Positions 1-8,393 of a stretch of 64,000 nt of DNA are shown piece by piece. The translations under genes and the position numbers were made by a program. The stretch lies in contig NZ_SNUW01000008.1 of the NCBI RefSeq assembly GCF_004376845.1, positions 124,001 to 188,000 of the forward strand, read 5' to 3'. The notes below the pieces were generated by a model. That model saw only the letters and a program-made list of their open reading frames with translations. It searched no databases and was not told the origin of the DNA. This DNA comes from Psychromonas algarum (GTDB taxonomy: Bacteria; Pseudomonadota; Gammaproteobacteria; Enterobacterales; Psychromonadaceae). Within the stretch, counting starts at the first letter, position 1; every line of letters starts with the position of its first letter.

Positions 1-338
1 AAAGGCGTTAAAGCAATAACAAAAGCTCCGGAGATCCCTGCTGGAATAGACAAGCCTTTAGATTGAAAGATGTTAGTTAATTTAAGCCCAATCAAAGCAT
101 ATAATAAGCAAAGAAACACAATCCCTTTCCCACCAAAAGACTCCCAACCTACATTCATGAAAAGTGTCATGGCAGCAATAGCAATCATGCCCCCCATGTA
201 ATAAAACATGAGTGTTAATCCAAATTTAGAATGTGTACTGGATTGTTTTTTTAGAAAATTAATTAGTTTTTCCGACTGTTCAAGTGACAAAATATTTTCA
301 CTAACAGCCTTATCAAGATCTTTTTTTGTAAGGTTCAA
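1..338 (-). CDS. DUF2157-like membrane protein, N-terminal part (runs off left edge)
   Basis: An open frame on the minus strand continues past the left edge, so only the first 112 codons are visible. The best start is TTG at 338, because AAGGAG lies nine bases upstream and no in-frame ATG precedes it. The first ~35 residues are charged and helical (LTKKDLDKAV...SLEQSEKLINFL), followed by hydrophobic segments containing FYYMGGMIAIAAMTLF and a second and third membrane span. This soluble-helix-then-membrane pattern is that of the DUF2157 family, whose function is unknown. The family call is from memory of the pattern and the C-terminus cannot be checked. Confidence 0.6.
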   Translation of the reverse strand, partial: MNLTKKDLDKAVSENILSLEQSEKLINFLKKQSSTHSKFGLTLMFYYMGGMIAIAAMTLFMNVGWESFGGKGIVFLCLLYALIGLKLTNIFQSKGLSIPAGISGAFVIALTP

Positions 339-517
339 TTGGTGAGACTCCTTTGATAATGAGCATCGACTAAAACCACCGGATTTAAGAAACTAATAAA
401 GAGCATGATTACAGCTATATCTATTTTTAATTATAAAACGTTAATGCTCTCTTTTGATAAATCAGTATATATACCCGTGATCAATGAAGGTGCTTGATTT
501 TTAGTTCAATGAGGATC

Positions 518-1553
518 ATGCTAGCTCAATACAAAAAATTAACCTAACTTCTGAGCAAAAGCATAAATTAATGCAGTGCACCACGAAACTCGTGATAAGT
601 GAGTTTGCGACCGTATTAAAGCAATTATTCACCATTCAAATGGATGGTCTACTCGTCAGATTGCTGAAGTGCTACTCATTCATGAAACAAGTGTTAATCG
701 TCACATCAATGAATATCTTACGACGGGCAAATTAAAGCCTGAAAATGGTGGCTCTCACGGTTATTTATCTGTTGCTCAAACAGAAGATTTAATACGTCAC
801 CTATCTAATAATACTTATCGACATTCTTACCAAATCATTGATTACTTTTTTGATACGTGGAAGATCTCATTCAGTATTTCTGGATTGAATAAATGGTTAC
901 ATCAACACAAATTTAGTTATAAATATCCAAAAGATGTACCCCATAAATTTGATCCAGAGAAACAAGTTCAATTTATCGAGTATTACAAACAACTCAAAGC
1001 TACCACAGGTAAATCGCCTATTTTATTTATGAACGCAATGCATCCAACTCAAGCGACTAAAGTAACATGCGGGTGGATCCAAACTGGCCATGATAAAAGT
1101 ATTGAGACAACAGGTAGTCGAACGCGATTAAATATTATTGGCGCCATTAATTTGAGCCAGATTGGCTCGGCTATTGTTAAACGTTATGAAAAAGTAAATA
1201 GTGAATATATCAATATTTTCTTAGAAGAATTGAGGGCACACCATCCACCGAATCTGAGTGTTCATTTGATACTCGATAGCGCGGCTTATCATCGTTCAAA
1301 TACAGGAAAGAACAAAACGAAAGAGCTTAATATTCAGCTTCATTATTTACCGCCATACAGCCCCAATTTAAATCCAATAGAGCGGCTTTGGAAGGTGATG
1401 AATTAGCATGTAAGAAATAATAAAGATTTTTCTACTGCCCAAGAGTTTCGAGAGCACATAGATCAATTTTTTGAAAGTAAACTTCCTGAAATAGGAGATT
1501 CATTATCGAGTCGAATTAATGACAACTTTCAAAAGCTAACGCCTGTATCTTGA
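518..1553 (+). pseudogene. Inactivated IS630-family transposase
   Basis: The reading frame is recognisable from ATG 518 to TGA 1553 but is broken at least four times. MLAQYKKL continues only after a frame change near 540 (TSEQKHKLMQ). A second shift lies near 576. TGA at 600-602 stands where the family usually has Arg (HETRDK*VCDRIKAII), and TAG at 1404-1406 interrupts WKVMN*HVRNNKDF. Family landmarks remain: the helix-turn-helix region, HPTQATKVTCGWIQTG, LILDSAAYHRS and LPPYSPNLNPIERLWK. The first catalytic Asp of the DDE triad, normally in FMDAxHPTQ, is Asn here (FMNAMHPTQ). The longest intact stretch, 669-1406, is not a working gene. Element ends probably lie near TATA sequences at about 468-472 and 1565-1567, but the inverted repeats are too degraded to define. 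Confidence 0.88.
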
Positions 1554-1653
1554 AGTGGGATGTGTATAGTTGTAAAAATAGTCGTATTGGGAAGCGTTGC
1601 TTATCCGGAATTTAGTTTATTTAATGCATTAAGCATAAACTCCTTTTTATCTT

Positions 1654-1712
1654 CATTATTCATTATTCATTATTCATTATTCATTATTCATTATTCATTA
1701 TTCATTATTCAT
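1654..1712. repeat. Heptanucleotide tandem repeat (CATTATT)8
   Basis: Eight perfect head-to-tail copies of CATTATT run from 1654 to 1709, followed by a partial copy. The array lies between the dead transposase and the DUF2202 gene, about 90 bases upstream of that gene's start. A 60-codon open frame crosses it but is low-complexity and not credible as a gene. Perfect short arrays like this usually vary in copy number between strains by slipped-strand mispairing. Confidence 0.95.
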
Positions 1713-1799
1713 CCATATTTAAACCACAATCTTTACTTATAGTTAATACATCAAGTAAGTAAATATCTTGTTAGCCCATATACCAAAGGAGATGAAATT

Positions 1800-2303
1800 A
1801 TGAAAAAATTACCTGCATACGGTGTACTTATTTTATGCTTAGGCATTGGTTCCCCTGCTATCGCACAAACTGAGTCCTATGGTGCATCTGGTGTTTCACA
1901 AGTAGCAGAAGCTCAACTCACGCTTGAAAACATGTTAAATTTTGCTATTCAAGATGAATACCTCGCCCGTGGTGAATATCAAAAAATAATGGATAAATTT
2001 GGTCAAAAGCGTCCATTTAGTAAGATTATTAAAGCGGAAGAAACCCATATCAGCCTATTAAAACCTTTGTTTGTAAAATATGGATTTATATTACCTCCAG
2101 ATAGAGGCTTGGAATTGGCTGTCGTACCCCCTACTTTTGCTGAAACATTAAAAGTGGGTGTTGATGCAGAAATTGCAAATATTGAAATGTATGAGCTGTT
2201 TTTACAAGAAGATTTACCTACCGATGTCCGTGATGTATTTAAGCGTTTATTAAAAGGATCTGAAAGTCATCTTGCTGCCTTTACAAAAAGTGCAAATCGT
2301 TAA
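1800..2303 (+). CDS. Exported ferritin-like DUF2202 protein
   Basis: The 167-residue product begins with a typical signal peptide (KK, hydrophobic core, SPAIA before residue 23), so it is probably periplasmic. The rest is a four-helix ferritin-like fold with carboxylate and histidine motifs at QDEYLARGEY (E53), AEETH (E80/E81, H83), DAEIANIEMYELF (E124, E129) and SESHLAAF (E155, H157). This matches DUF2202, a family related to rubrerythrin and ferritin that is predicted to bind a di-metal centre. AAGGAGATGAAATT just before the ATG is a strong ribosome site. The gene stands alone, with the heptamer array upstream and a hairpin downstream. Its biochemical role is not established; metal storage or peroxide handling would be a guess. 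Confidence 0.82.
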   Translation: MKKLPAYGVLILCLGIGSPAIAQTESYGASGVSQVAEAQLTLENMLNFAIQDEYLARGEYQKIMDKFGQKRPFSKIIKAEETHISLLKPLFVKYGFILPPDRGLELAVVPPTFAETLKVGVDAEIANIEMYELFLQEDLPTDVRDVFKRLLKGSESHLAAFTKSANR

Positions 2304-2310
2304 AGATTGG

Positions 2311-2362
2311 GCAACTAGGCCAATATAGTTATGTATTTTGGTCTAGTTGCTCGTTTAGTTTT
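2311..2362 (+). terminator. Terminator-like hairpin after the DUF2202 gene
   Basis: GCAACTAGGCCAA at 2311-2323 pairs with TTGGTCTAGTTGC at 2338-2350 (one G-U pair), followed by a moderately T-rich run. Confidence 0.6.
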
Positions 2363-2667
2363 GTTCCATTTACACAGATTGAGCCATTTTAATGGCGATC
2401 ACACCTCATAGTTAGCCACACGACTGTCCTTAATGTAAACACCTGTTTTACAGTGTTCGCTTTTCAACTGATTTTTCACGCCTTTTTATTAAAAGATAAT
2501 CGAATGATGGATAAACTATTTCATTAAACGGGGATTAATGTGATGTCTAAAATGAATGACTAGGGAAGATTAATCTCAGCTTTCCAAGCTAACGACTGAA
2601 CAAAGCACCTTGAATGATAACGGGTATAGAATTAAGTACCAAGGTGGCTAACCTGCAAACAAAATAT
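2363..2667. other. Intergenic stretch without a recognisable gene
   Basis: About 300 bases between two terminator-like hairpins. All six frames are interrupted and I could not match any translation to a known family. Its base composition is slightly less AT-rich than the other gaps, so a decayed gene cannot be excluded. Confidence 0.4.
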
Positions 2668-2693
2668 ACAAAAAAGGAGCCAAATGGCTCCTT
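2668..2693 (-). terminator. Rho-independent terminator of metC
   Basis: AAGGAGCCA (2674-2682) and TGGCTCCTT (2685-2693) form a perfect 9-bp stem. Read on the minus strand it is followed by a run of T. Confidence 0.85.
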
Positions 2694-2722
2694 ATCAAGC
2701 TTCATATTATCTTCATAATATA

Positions 2723-3901
2723 TTATTTCTTTAGTGCTGCATTAAAACGCTCAAAAGCGGCTTCAAGATCAGCAATCAAGTCATCAGAGTTTTCTAAGCC
2801 TATATGTAAACGAATAAGAGGTTTACTGCTATCCCATTTAGTCACCGTTCGTAATTTATCAATGCCAAAAACACCTAAAATTAAACTTTCATAACCACCC
2901 CATGAGAATCCCATTTTAAAATGTTTCATATTCTCAACTAAAGCAGTAACAGACTTCACATCACCTTCTTTTAACACAAATGAAAATAATCCATTGGCAG
3001 CACTAAAATCACGTTTGAAAAACTCATGCCCAGGACAAGATTCAAAAGCAGGATGACGCAGATGATCCACTTCAGGACGAGTTACTAACCAATTAGCAAT
3101 CTGTAACGCATTTTTTTCATGCTGTGCCATTCTGACACCTAACGTACGTAATCCTCGGCTCGCTAAATAAACATCATCTGGAGAAGTACACTGCCCCATT
3201 AAATAACTATTTTCACGCAACTGTTCCCAATGCTCTTCATTCGAGGTTGCCGTGCCCATCATGACATCTGAATGACCAACAATATATTTTGTTGCCGCTT
3301 GAATTGATATATCAACTCCCATATCAAATGGACGAGAGTTAATTGGAGAAGCCCAAGTATTGTCGAGCATAACAATCAAACCATGTTCATGGGCAATTTT
3401 ACTTAATGTAGGAACATCTTGAATTTCCATGGTGACAGACCCCGGAGACTCTAAGAATAAAACCTTAGTATTTTCTTGAATAAGATCTTTAATACCAGCA
3501 CCAATTAACGGATCATAATAAGTAGTTTCTATGCCAAAACCTGCTAACAAACTTTCACATAATGCACGTGTAGGCTCATAAACACTATCCACCATTAATA
3601 AATGGTCACCCGCTTTTAAAAATGACATTAAAGCATTACTAATTGCAGCAGAACCAGATGGATAAAGAGCTGTACCAACACCGCCTTCTAATTCTGCAAT
3701 TGCAGCTTGAAATGCAAAATGAGTTGGACCTCCACGACGCCCATAAAACATTTCACCATTAGCTTTGTTTTTAGCAGCAAAACGCATTTCTTCCATGGTT
3801 TCAAAGACCATAGTTGATGCACGTACAACTGGGGGATTGATCACTCCTTTAGTCCATTTTTTATCTCGACCTAAGCTTACTATTTGTGTTTCTTTTTTCA
3901 T
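2723..3901 (-). CDS. metC: Cystathionine beta-lyase (MetC)
   Basis: This PLP enzyme cleaves cystathionine to homocysteine, pyruvate and ammonia in methionine synthesis. Family signatures run in order: ANGEMFYGRRGGPTHF near 47-62, YDPLIGA near 129, FLESPGSVTMEIQDVP near 149-164, LDNTWASP near 179, and the PLP-lysine motif ATKYIVGHSD with K205. Length (392 aa) is normal. The frame opens seven codons earlier at 3922 (MMNGIGQ), but ATG 3901 has an AGG at ribosome-site distance and lines up with the usual MetC N-terminus, so I prefer it. Monocistronic, divergent from the YcxB-family gene, with its own terminator. Related gamma-family enzymes share the fold, but WEQLRENSYLMGQ and FKMGFSWGGYESL are typical of MetC. 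Confidence 0.9.
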   Translation of the reverse strand: MKKETQIVSLGRDKKWTKGVINPPVVRASTMVFETMEEMRFAAKNKANGEMFYGRRGGPTHFAFQAAIAELEGGVGTALYPSGSAAISNALMSFLKAGDHLLMVDSVYEPTRALCESLLAGFGIETTYYDPLIGAGIKDLIQENTKVLFLESPGSVTMEIQDVPTLSKIAHEHGLIVMLDNTWASPINSRPFDMGVDISIQAATKYIVGHSDVMMGTATSNEEHWEQLRENSYLMGQCTSPDDVYLASRGLRTLGVRMAQHEKNALQIANWLVTRPEVDHLRHPAFESCPGHEFFKRDFSAANGLFSFVLKEGDVKSVTALVENMKHFKMGFSWGGYESLILGVFGIDKLRTVTKWDSSKPLIRLHIGLENSDDLIADLEAAFERFNAALKK

Positions 3902-4114
3902 TTGACCTATCCCATTCATCATCTAAGAAAATACTTACTAAAGCGTTAAAGAATAAATTACTTAATACATGTTACCACTTCAAAAAGAGATAAACAGCGA
4001 CAAAATTGTCATAACATAGACCATGTAAATAGAACTTATTTAAAACTAAAATATAAACAAGAAAGCTTAATGTGAATGATATAATCATGTTTTTAATTGC
4101 TATATAGGCTAAAA

Positions 4115-4618
4115 ATGCACTTTGAAACTCACTTCATGCTAGATCGTGAACACTATGCAGAATGTTTTGATCAATCAATGATTGTAAAAGGTCCACAAAA
4201 ACCACGGATCGCTTTTATGGTTGGATTATCACTGGCGGGGATTTTCTTTTTATTTTTTACCAACGTGCAAGGATTATTAGCATGGTTCTTTTTTGGTATC
4301 GCAATACTTGAATTCTTTAGTTATAAATACCGTCGCGCTTGGTGGTTAACGCGACAAATGATGAGTAAAAATGCAGGTAATAAAATTACGCTTATTTTTG
4401 ATGAAAATGGCATTGAAAATAAGAGTCTCTACATTAATAACCTACTAGCATGGCCATCAATCAAAAGCTTCCATGAAACACCAGCTGGCTATATGTTAAA
4501 TTTACAACAAGGTGGACAACAATATATCACCAAGTCTTGTTTAGACAGCCAATTACAAGCTTATATTCAACAAAAGTTATCCAATAAAAAAATAGAAAAT
4601 GAGTTAACAAAAAATTAA
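4115..4618 (+). CDS. YcxB-family membrane protein
   Basis: A 167-residue protein with two adjacent membrane segments (about residues 34-66), then a soluble C-terminal domain ending in WPSIKSFHETPAGYMLNL and a short basic tail. The topology and the 'W..I....E....Y.L' C-terminal pattern fit the YcxB-like family, which has no known function. An in-frame TTG at 4097 would add six residues, but ATG 4115 has an AGG upstream and is the likely start. Its 3' end overlaps the end of the convergent LysR gene by four bases. Confidence 0.65.
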   Translation: MHFETHFMLDREHYAECFDQSMIVKGPQKPRIAFMVGLSLAGIFFLFFTNVQGLLAWFFFGIAILEFFSYKYRRAWWLTRQMMSKNAGNKITLIFDENGIENKSLYINNLLAWPSIKSFHETPAGYMLNLQQGGQQYITKSCLDSQLQAYIQQKLSNKKIENELTKN

Positions 4619-5484
4619 TGATTCTGTTTTACAAATTCTAAAAAGGCTCTATCTGCTTTAGATAAGTAGCCTTTTTTTCTCCAAGCAATAGAAAGGTCTA
4701 AAAGAATAGGCTCTTTAAAAGGGATAGCAACAATATCAGTCTCCTTTTCTGTCGCTAACTCAAGTAAAGCGGTAATTGCAAAATCTCGTTTAACCACTTT
4801 AAGAATTACAGACAATAAATTAGTTTCAAAAGAGAAATTAGCGGTTAAATTTTCTTTCTGACAAATGGCGTCTAACTGCTCGCGATGAAAATACCCCTTT
4901 TTAAACATGATCAACTCTTGAGAAAAAAACTCGGCAAATGAAAGTTCTTTTTTATCTGCAAATTCATGTTCTGTATTTACGACAGCTACCATTTGAGAAT
5001 GCACTAAATGCTCTGATTGCAATGCATCAGGCAAATTATGAGTTTGAATAATACCGAGATCAATTTCACCATCTAATAGCATTTTTTGAATCGATTGAGT
5101 TCCCCCTTCGATCATGATTAATTTGAGCTTGGGATAACGACTTTTAAAAGCCATTAATAGATCGGGAAAATAATATGTTCCCATGATGCTTGGCAAACCT
5201 AAACGAACCTCACCTTTCTCTAATCCACGTAATTCACTCATGGCTAGTTTTGCATCGTCTAGTTGTTGCAGTATTTGTTTAGCATGAACTAATAACGTTT
5301 CTCCTTCCACCGTAAGTGACATTTTACGTTCATGGCGGCGAAACAACTCAAGATCTAATTGCCCTTCCAATTTTTTAATCGCAACACTTAATGCAGGTTG
5401 TGCAATATGCAAAGCATTCGCCGCATGGGTAATATTCTGATGTTCAGCAACGGCAACAAAATAAGTAAGAATACGTGTATTCAT
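4615..5484 (-). CDS. LysR-family regulator (YnfL-like)
   Basis: The first ~60 residues form a LysR winged helix-turn-helix (TYFVAVAEHQNITHAANALHIAQPALSVAIKKLEGQL), followed by an effector-binding domain typical of the CatM/BenM-like group. It is transcribed away from an MFS transporter, the same arrangement as ynfL/ynfM in E. coli, so it most likely controls that transporter. I take ATG 5484 as the start; a TTG four codons upstream is possible but neither has a clear ribosome site. The inducer is unknown. Confidence 0.85.
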   Translation of the reverse strand: MNTRILTYFVAVAEHQNITHAANALHIAQPALSVAIKKLEGQLDLELFRRHERKMSLTVEGETLLVHAKQILQQLDDAKLAMSELRGLEKGEVRLGLPSIMGTYYFPDLLMAFKSRYPKLKLIMIEGGTQSIQKMLLDGEIDLGIIQTHNLPDALQSEHLVHSQMVAVVNTEHEFADKKELSFAEFFSQELIMFKKGYFHREQLDAICQKENLTANFSFETNLLSVILKVVKRDFAITALLELATEKETDIVAIPFKEPILLDLSIAWRKKGYLSKADRAFLEFVKQNH

Positions 5485-5574
5485 AGGTATAACCAAAAAC
5501 TATTAATATAATAATTATTATATATTTTCATTATCACAACCAAGTTGCTACTGTTTTGATCATATTTCCTAACA

Positions 5575-6780
5575 GTGATCACGACGATGATTGAATTTCG
5601 TAGTAAAGAGTATTATCAAGTTAGTGCGGCTTTAGCTTTTGGTTCGTTTTTAGTCTTTTGTAATTTATATCTATTTCAACCAATGCTGCCTATTTTAGCG
5701 GATCATTTTTCTGTATCCGCAACTAAAATTAATTGGTTATTAGCGGCAGGCACATTCACTTTAGCGCTCATGTTATTACCTTGGGCCTTTGCCTCAGAAC
5801 TCATTGGACGGCGTAAAGTTCTCTTAATCAGCTTATTTTTATTACCTCTCATTGGCTTAACATCATTATTAACAAATAATTTAACTTTATTAATCATTAG
5901 TCGCGCATTGATGGGAATGGCTCTAGCTGGATTTACTGCGGTAGCCGTTGCTTACATGGCAGAAGAGTTTTCAGCAAAAGCATTTAGTCACGGTATTGGA
6001 GCATATATTAGTGCCAATTCATTAGGTGGTATTTCAGGGCGTATTTTTGGCGGAATGATAACGGATCACTTTAATTGGCAAACAGCTATTGCTTGCATGG
6101 CTTTATTAAGCCTGATTGGTGCAATCATTGTTGCTTTAGTACTGCCTAAACAAAAACAAGTTTGTTATCAAACAAGCCAATTATCTCAATACCATCGAAT
6201 TGTGATTCAACATTTAAAAAATAAAAAAATATTTTTTGCCATGCTTATTGGTGGAGTTAATTTTGCCTTATTCATCAATATATATACGGTGACTGGATTT
6301 AGATTAGTAAGCGCACCTTATTCATTACCCGTTAGTATCGCATCAATGATTTTTCTATGTTATTTATCAGGAACCATCAGCTCTCGATTAGTGGGGATTT
6401 GGTGTCAATATTTTAACCCTGTTATAGGTATGTTATTTGGCGCCATAATAAGTTTAATAGGTTTGCTTGTCACAAGTAATGATTCACTAATTATCATTAT
6501 TATAGGGCTCAATTTATTAAGCTTTGGTGCATTCTTTACACATTCTCTCGCTTATGGTTGGGTTAGTCAGCAAGCTAAAAATGCTAAATCTACAGCCACT
6601 GCACTTTATTTAGTTCACTATTATGTTTCAGGTAGCATCGGAGGATTCTACTTAATCTATTGTTGGCAACATGGAGGTTGGGAGAAAGTGATGATGGGTG
6701 CAGGATTATTATACTTTACTGTATTTACATTATGCTGGCGCTTATACAGTCATACTCAAAAAAAGTTAAACACGCACTAA
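5575..6780 (+). CDS. ynfM: MFS transporter (YnfM-like)
   Basis: A 12-helix major facilitator of 401 residues. The family motif between helices 2 and 3 appears as ASELIGRRKVLL, and FNWQTAIACMALLSLIGA and FFTHSLAYGWVSQQAKNAKSTATALYLVHYYVSGSIGG closely resemble E. coli YnfM. The YnfM substrate is not well established; efflux of a small organic molecule is the usual assumption. The start is GTG 5575 or, four codons in, ATG 5587; no strong ribosome site decides. Divergent LysR neighbour and shared 5' region suggest direct control. Downstream lies a decayed gene of a different MFS subfamily. Confidence 0.85.
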   Translation: MITTMIEFRSKEYYQVSAALAFGSFLVFCNLYLFQPMLPILADHFSVSATKINWLLAAGTFTLALMLLPWAFASELIGRRKVLLISLFLLPLIGLTSLLTNNLTLLIISRALMGMALAGFTAVAVAYMAEEFSAKAFSHGIGAYISANSLGGISGRIFGGMITDHFNWQTAIACMALLSLIGAIIVALVLPKQKQVCYQTSQLSQYHRIVIQHLKNKKIFFAMLIGGVNFALFINIYTVTGFRLVSAPYSLPVSIASMIFLCYLSGTISSRLVGIWCQYFNPVIGMLFGAIISLIGLLVTSNDSLIIIIIGLNLLSFGAFFTHSLAYGWVSQQAKNAKSTATALYLVHYYVSGSIGGFYLIYCWQHGGWEKVMMGAGLLYFTVFTLCWRLYSHTQKKLNTH

Positions 6781-6864
6781 TATAACTTCTATTTTAAATA
6801 AATAAACAAACAGACAATAAATCGTAAGGCAGATTCAACATTGTTGAAGTACTAACCATTATTT

Positions 6865-7205
6865 TATAGGTTTCACTGCAATGTGGTTATTTTGCACAGT
6901 GCTCTGGCATTTAACTTTACTGATGTAAACCCTATTACCGCGGTTATCACTATTTAAGTTTGGGCCACATTTGCTTTTGCTAACGTATCGGGATTTCAGA
7001 TTTACGTTGTAAAATTGACAGAGAAACATCCCCCTGATGCGCTTGGCAATCCTTCTGGTCTTATATTGTAGCTTTTAATATTGGTATTGCTTAAGGAGCT
7101 TGGGAGGCGGTTTGATCGTAGCCGAAGCAGGATTGATGACTACACCTTAGATTGGCGCCATTGTGATACTGATTGCTCTCCTATTAACTCGCTTTAGGGC
7201 ATATA
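6865..7205 (+). pseudogene. Remnant of an AraJ/YdhP-type MFS transporter
   Basis: There is no long open frame, but frames stitched together give the end of a drug/sugar-efflux-type MFS protein: NFTDVNPITAVITI*VWATFAFANVSGFQIYVVKLTEKHPPDA, then IVAFNIGIA*GAW, then GGLIVAEAGLMTTP*IGAIVILIALLLTRF. The AFNIGIAxGAWxGG and TTPWIGA patterns belong to the AraJ/YdhP/SotB group. In-frame stops near 6955, 7091 and 7148 and several frameshifts show it is dead. The N-terminal half appears to be missing. It is unrelated to a simple duplication of the upstream ynfM-like gene, whose helices do not carry these motifs. Confidence 0.75.
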
Positions 7206-7260
7206 AAACAACAAAGCATCGTTTCAAATACGTAAGCAAAAACTATTTAACTAAACATAA

Positions 7261-7297
7261 AGGCGATCACCGTAAAGGTATCGCCTATATCGTTTTT
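7261..7297. terminator. Terminator-like hairpin between MFS remnant and uxuR
   Basis: AGGCGAT (7261-7267) pairs with ATCGCCT (7279-7285), extended by ACC/GGT, followed on the plus strand by a short T-run. Confidence 0.6.
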
Positions 7298-7352
7298 AAT
7301 TTTATAGCTCGATTATTTTTGCCACAATTTAATCATTAAAGGTGATTAATGC

Positions 7353-8177
7353 TTACTTCAAATGTTTATCTAAAGGGTAAGAATCAAACAAGTAGCCATC
7401 GAAGTTTTCATCTTCTACATCTGATAATGAAAATAATGTGTTTTTTACATTTTCTAAATGATTCCACATGGCTTTTTTAGCGGTTGGAGCATCTTTCTTT
7501 TGTAACGCGGCTAAGATCAAAGCATGATCATTTAACCATTTTTTTCGGTGATCTCCGATATCAATATGCGCATGTAATTGCGCCCACATTAAACTTTCGA
7601 CGCGTATTCTCCACATTAATTTCACGATATCGACAAGAAAAGTATTCTTTGTCGCTTCTGCAATAAGGATATGAAAATCTCGATCATATTCCTCATTACT
7701 ACTGCCCGTTTCTAATGCTTCTTTTTCTTTTTCAAGGGCTTTACGCATCGCATTAATTTCAGATTTAGTGATTTGATGCGCGGCAAATTCGGCAATATTA
7801 CTTTCTATTAATTGGCGAGCTTGTAATAACTCGAAAGGTCCTATATCCGTGCCCGTTAAACCTGAAAAAGCAGATAATATCGTTGATTCAATTGGAGGGT
7901 GACTCTCAGTTTTTGATTCTGTATCAGGTTGTGGTAAATTAGTGACATAAACACCCGATCCTTTACGCACTTCCACTAACCCTTCTATCTCGAGCATAAT
8001 AATGGCCTCTCGAATCACAGTACGGCTAACGCCATAAGATTCCGCAATATCACGCTCTGTTGGCAAGCGATCCCCAATTTTATAGATATTTTGAGATAGT
8101 TGCTCTCTTAACTCAGTACCAATAACCACGTAGCGTCGAGTGTTAGGGACTTGTGGGTCAGGATGATTGATAGACAT
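7353..8177 (-). CDS. uxuR: GntR-family hexuronate repressor (UxuR/ExuR type)
   Basis: A 274-residue FadR-subfamily GntR regulator. The N-terminal winged helix contains IGDRLPTERDIAESYGVSRTVIREAIIMLEIEGLVEVRKGSGVYV. The C-terminal effector domain has GPFELLQARQLIESNIAEFAA and ends FDGYLFDSYPLDK, nearly the same ending as E. coli UxuR. UxuR and ExuR repress hexuronate genes and are relieved by fructuronate or related acids. It is ~25 residues longer than E. coli UxuR, owing to a linker rich in Pro, Ser and Glu near residues 82-105. A ribosome-site AGAGAAG precedes ATG 8177. It sits downstream of uxuB in the same direction with a 216-base gap, so it may have its own promoter. Palindromes upstream of uxuA/uxuB and between manA and the symporter are its probable targets. 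Confidence 0.88.
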   Translation of the reverse strand: MSINHPDPQVPNTRRYVVIGTELREQLSQNIYKIGDRLPTERDIAESYGVSRTVIREAIIMLEIEGLVEVRKGSGVYVTNLPQPDTESKTESHPPIESTILSAFSGLTGTDIGPFELLQARQLIESNIAEFAAHQITKSEINAMRKALEKEKEALETGSSNEEYDRDFHILIAEATKNTFLVDIVKLMWRIRVESLMWAQLHAHIDIGDHRKKWLNDHALILAALQKKDAPTAKKAMWNHLENVKNTLFSLSDVEDENFDGYLFDSYPLDKHLK

Positions 8178-8393
8178 CTTAATTGCTTCTCTTTTAATTA
8201 AATTTAAAGTAAGTAGATAATATGGCTAGTGTATAGAAAAACCTAAATAACTCTATTTAATTCCAATATCAAAAACAGAAAATAATAATGTGTTGAGCAA
8301 AGCATTAGGCTTTAGCTCAACACAAGATAACTTAGAATAATTACTTGAAATACATTAAAAATGTTAAGTTAGCTGCGCTTCAAATTATCTAGA

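Noticed and set aside
1654..1712. Heptamer array considered as a CRISPR or iteron-type origin
   Set aside because: Units are 7 bp with no spacers, no cas or rep gene is nearby, and it looks like a simple slippage repeat.
1560..1742. 60-codon open frame across the CATTATT array
   Set aside because: Its C-terminal half is just the translated repeat (SLFIIHY units), with no ribosome site or family similarity.
2363..2667. Possible remnant of another transposase after the DUF2202 gene
   Set aside because: No frame gives a family motif on either strand, so I only record it as unexplained.
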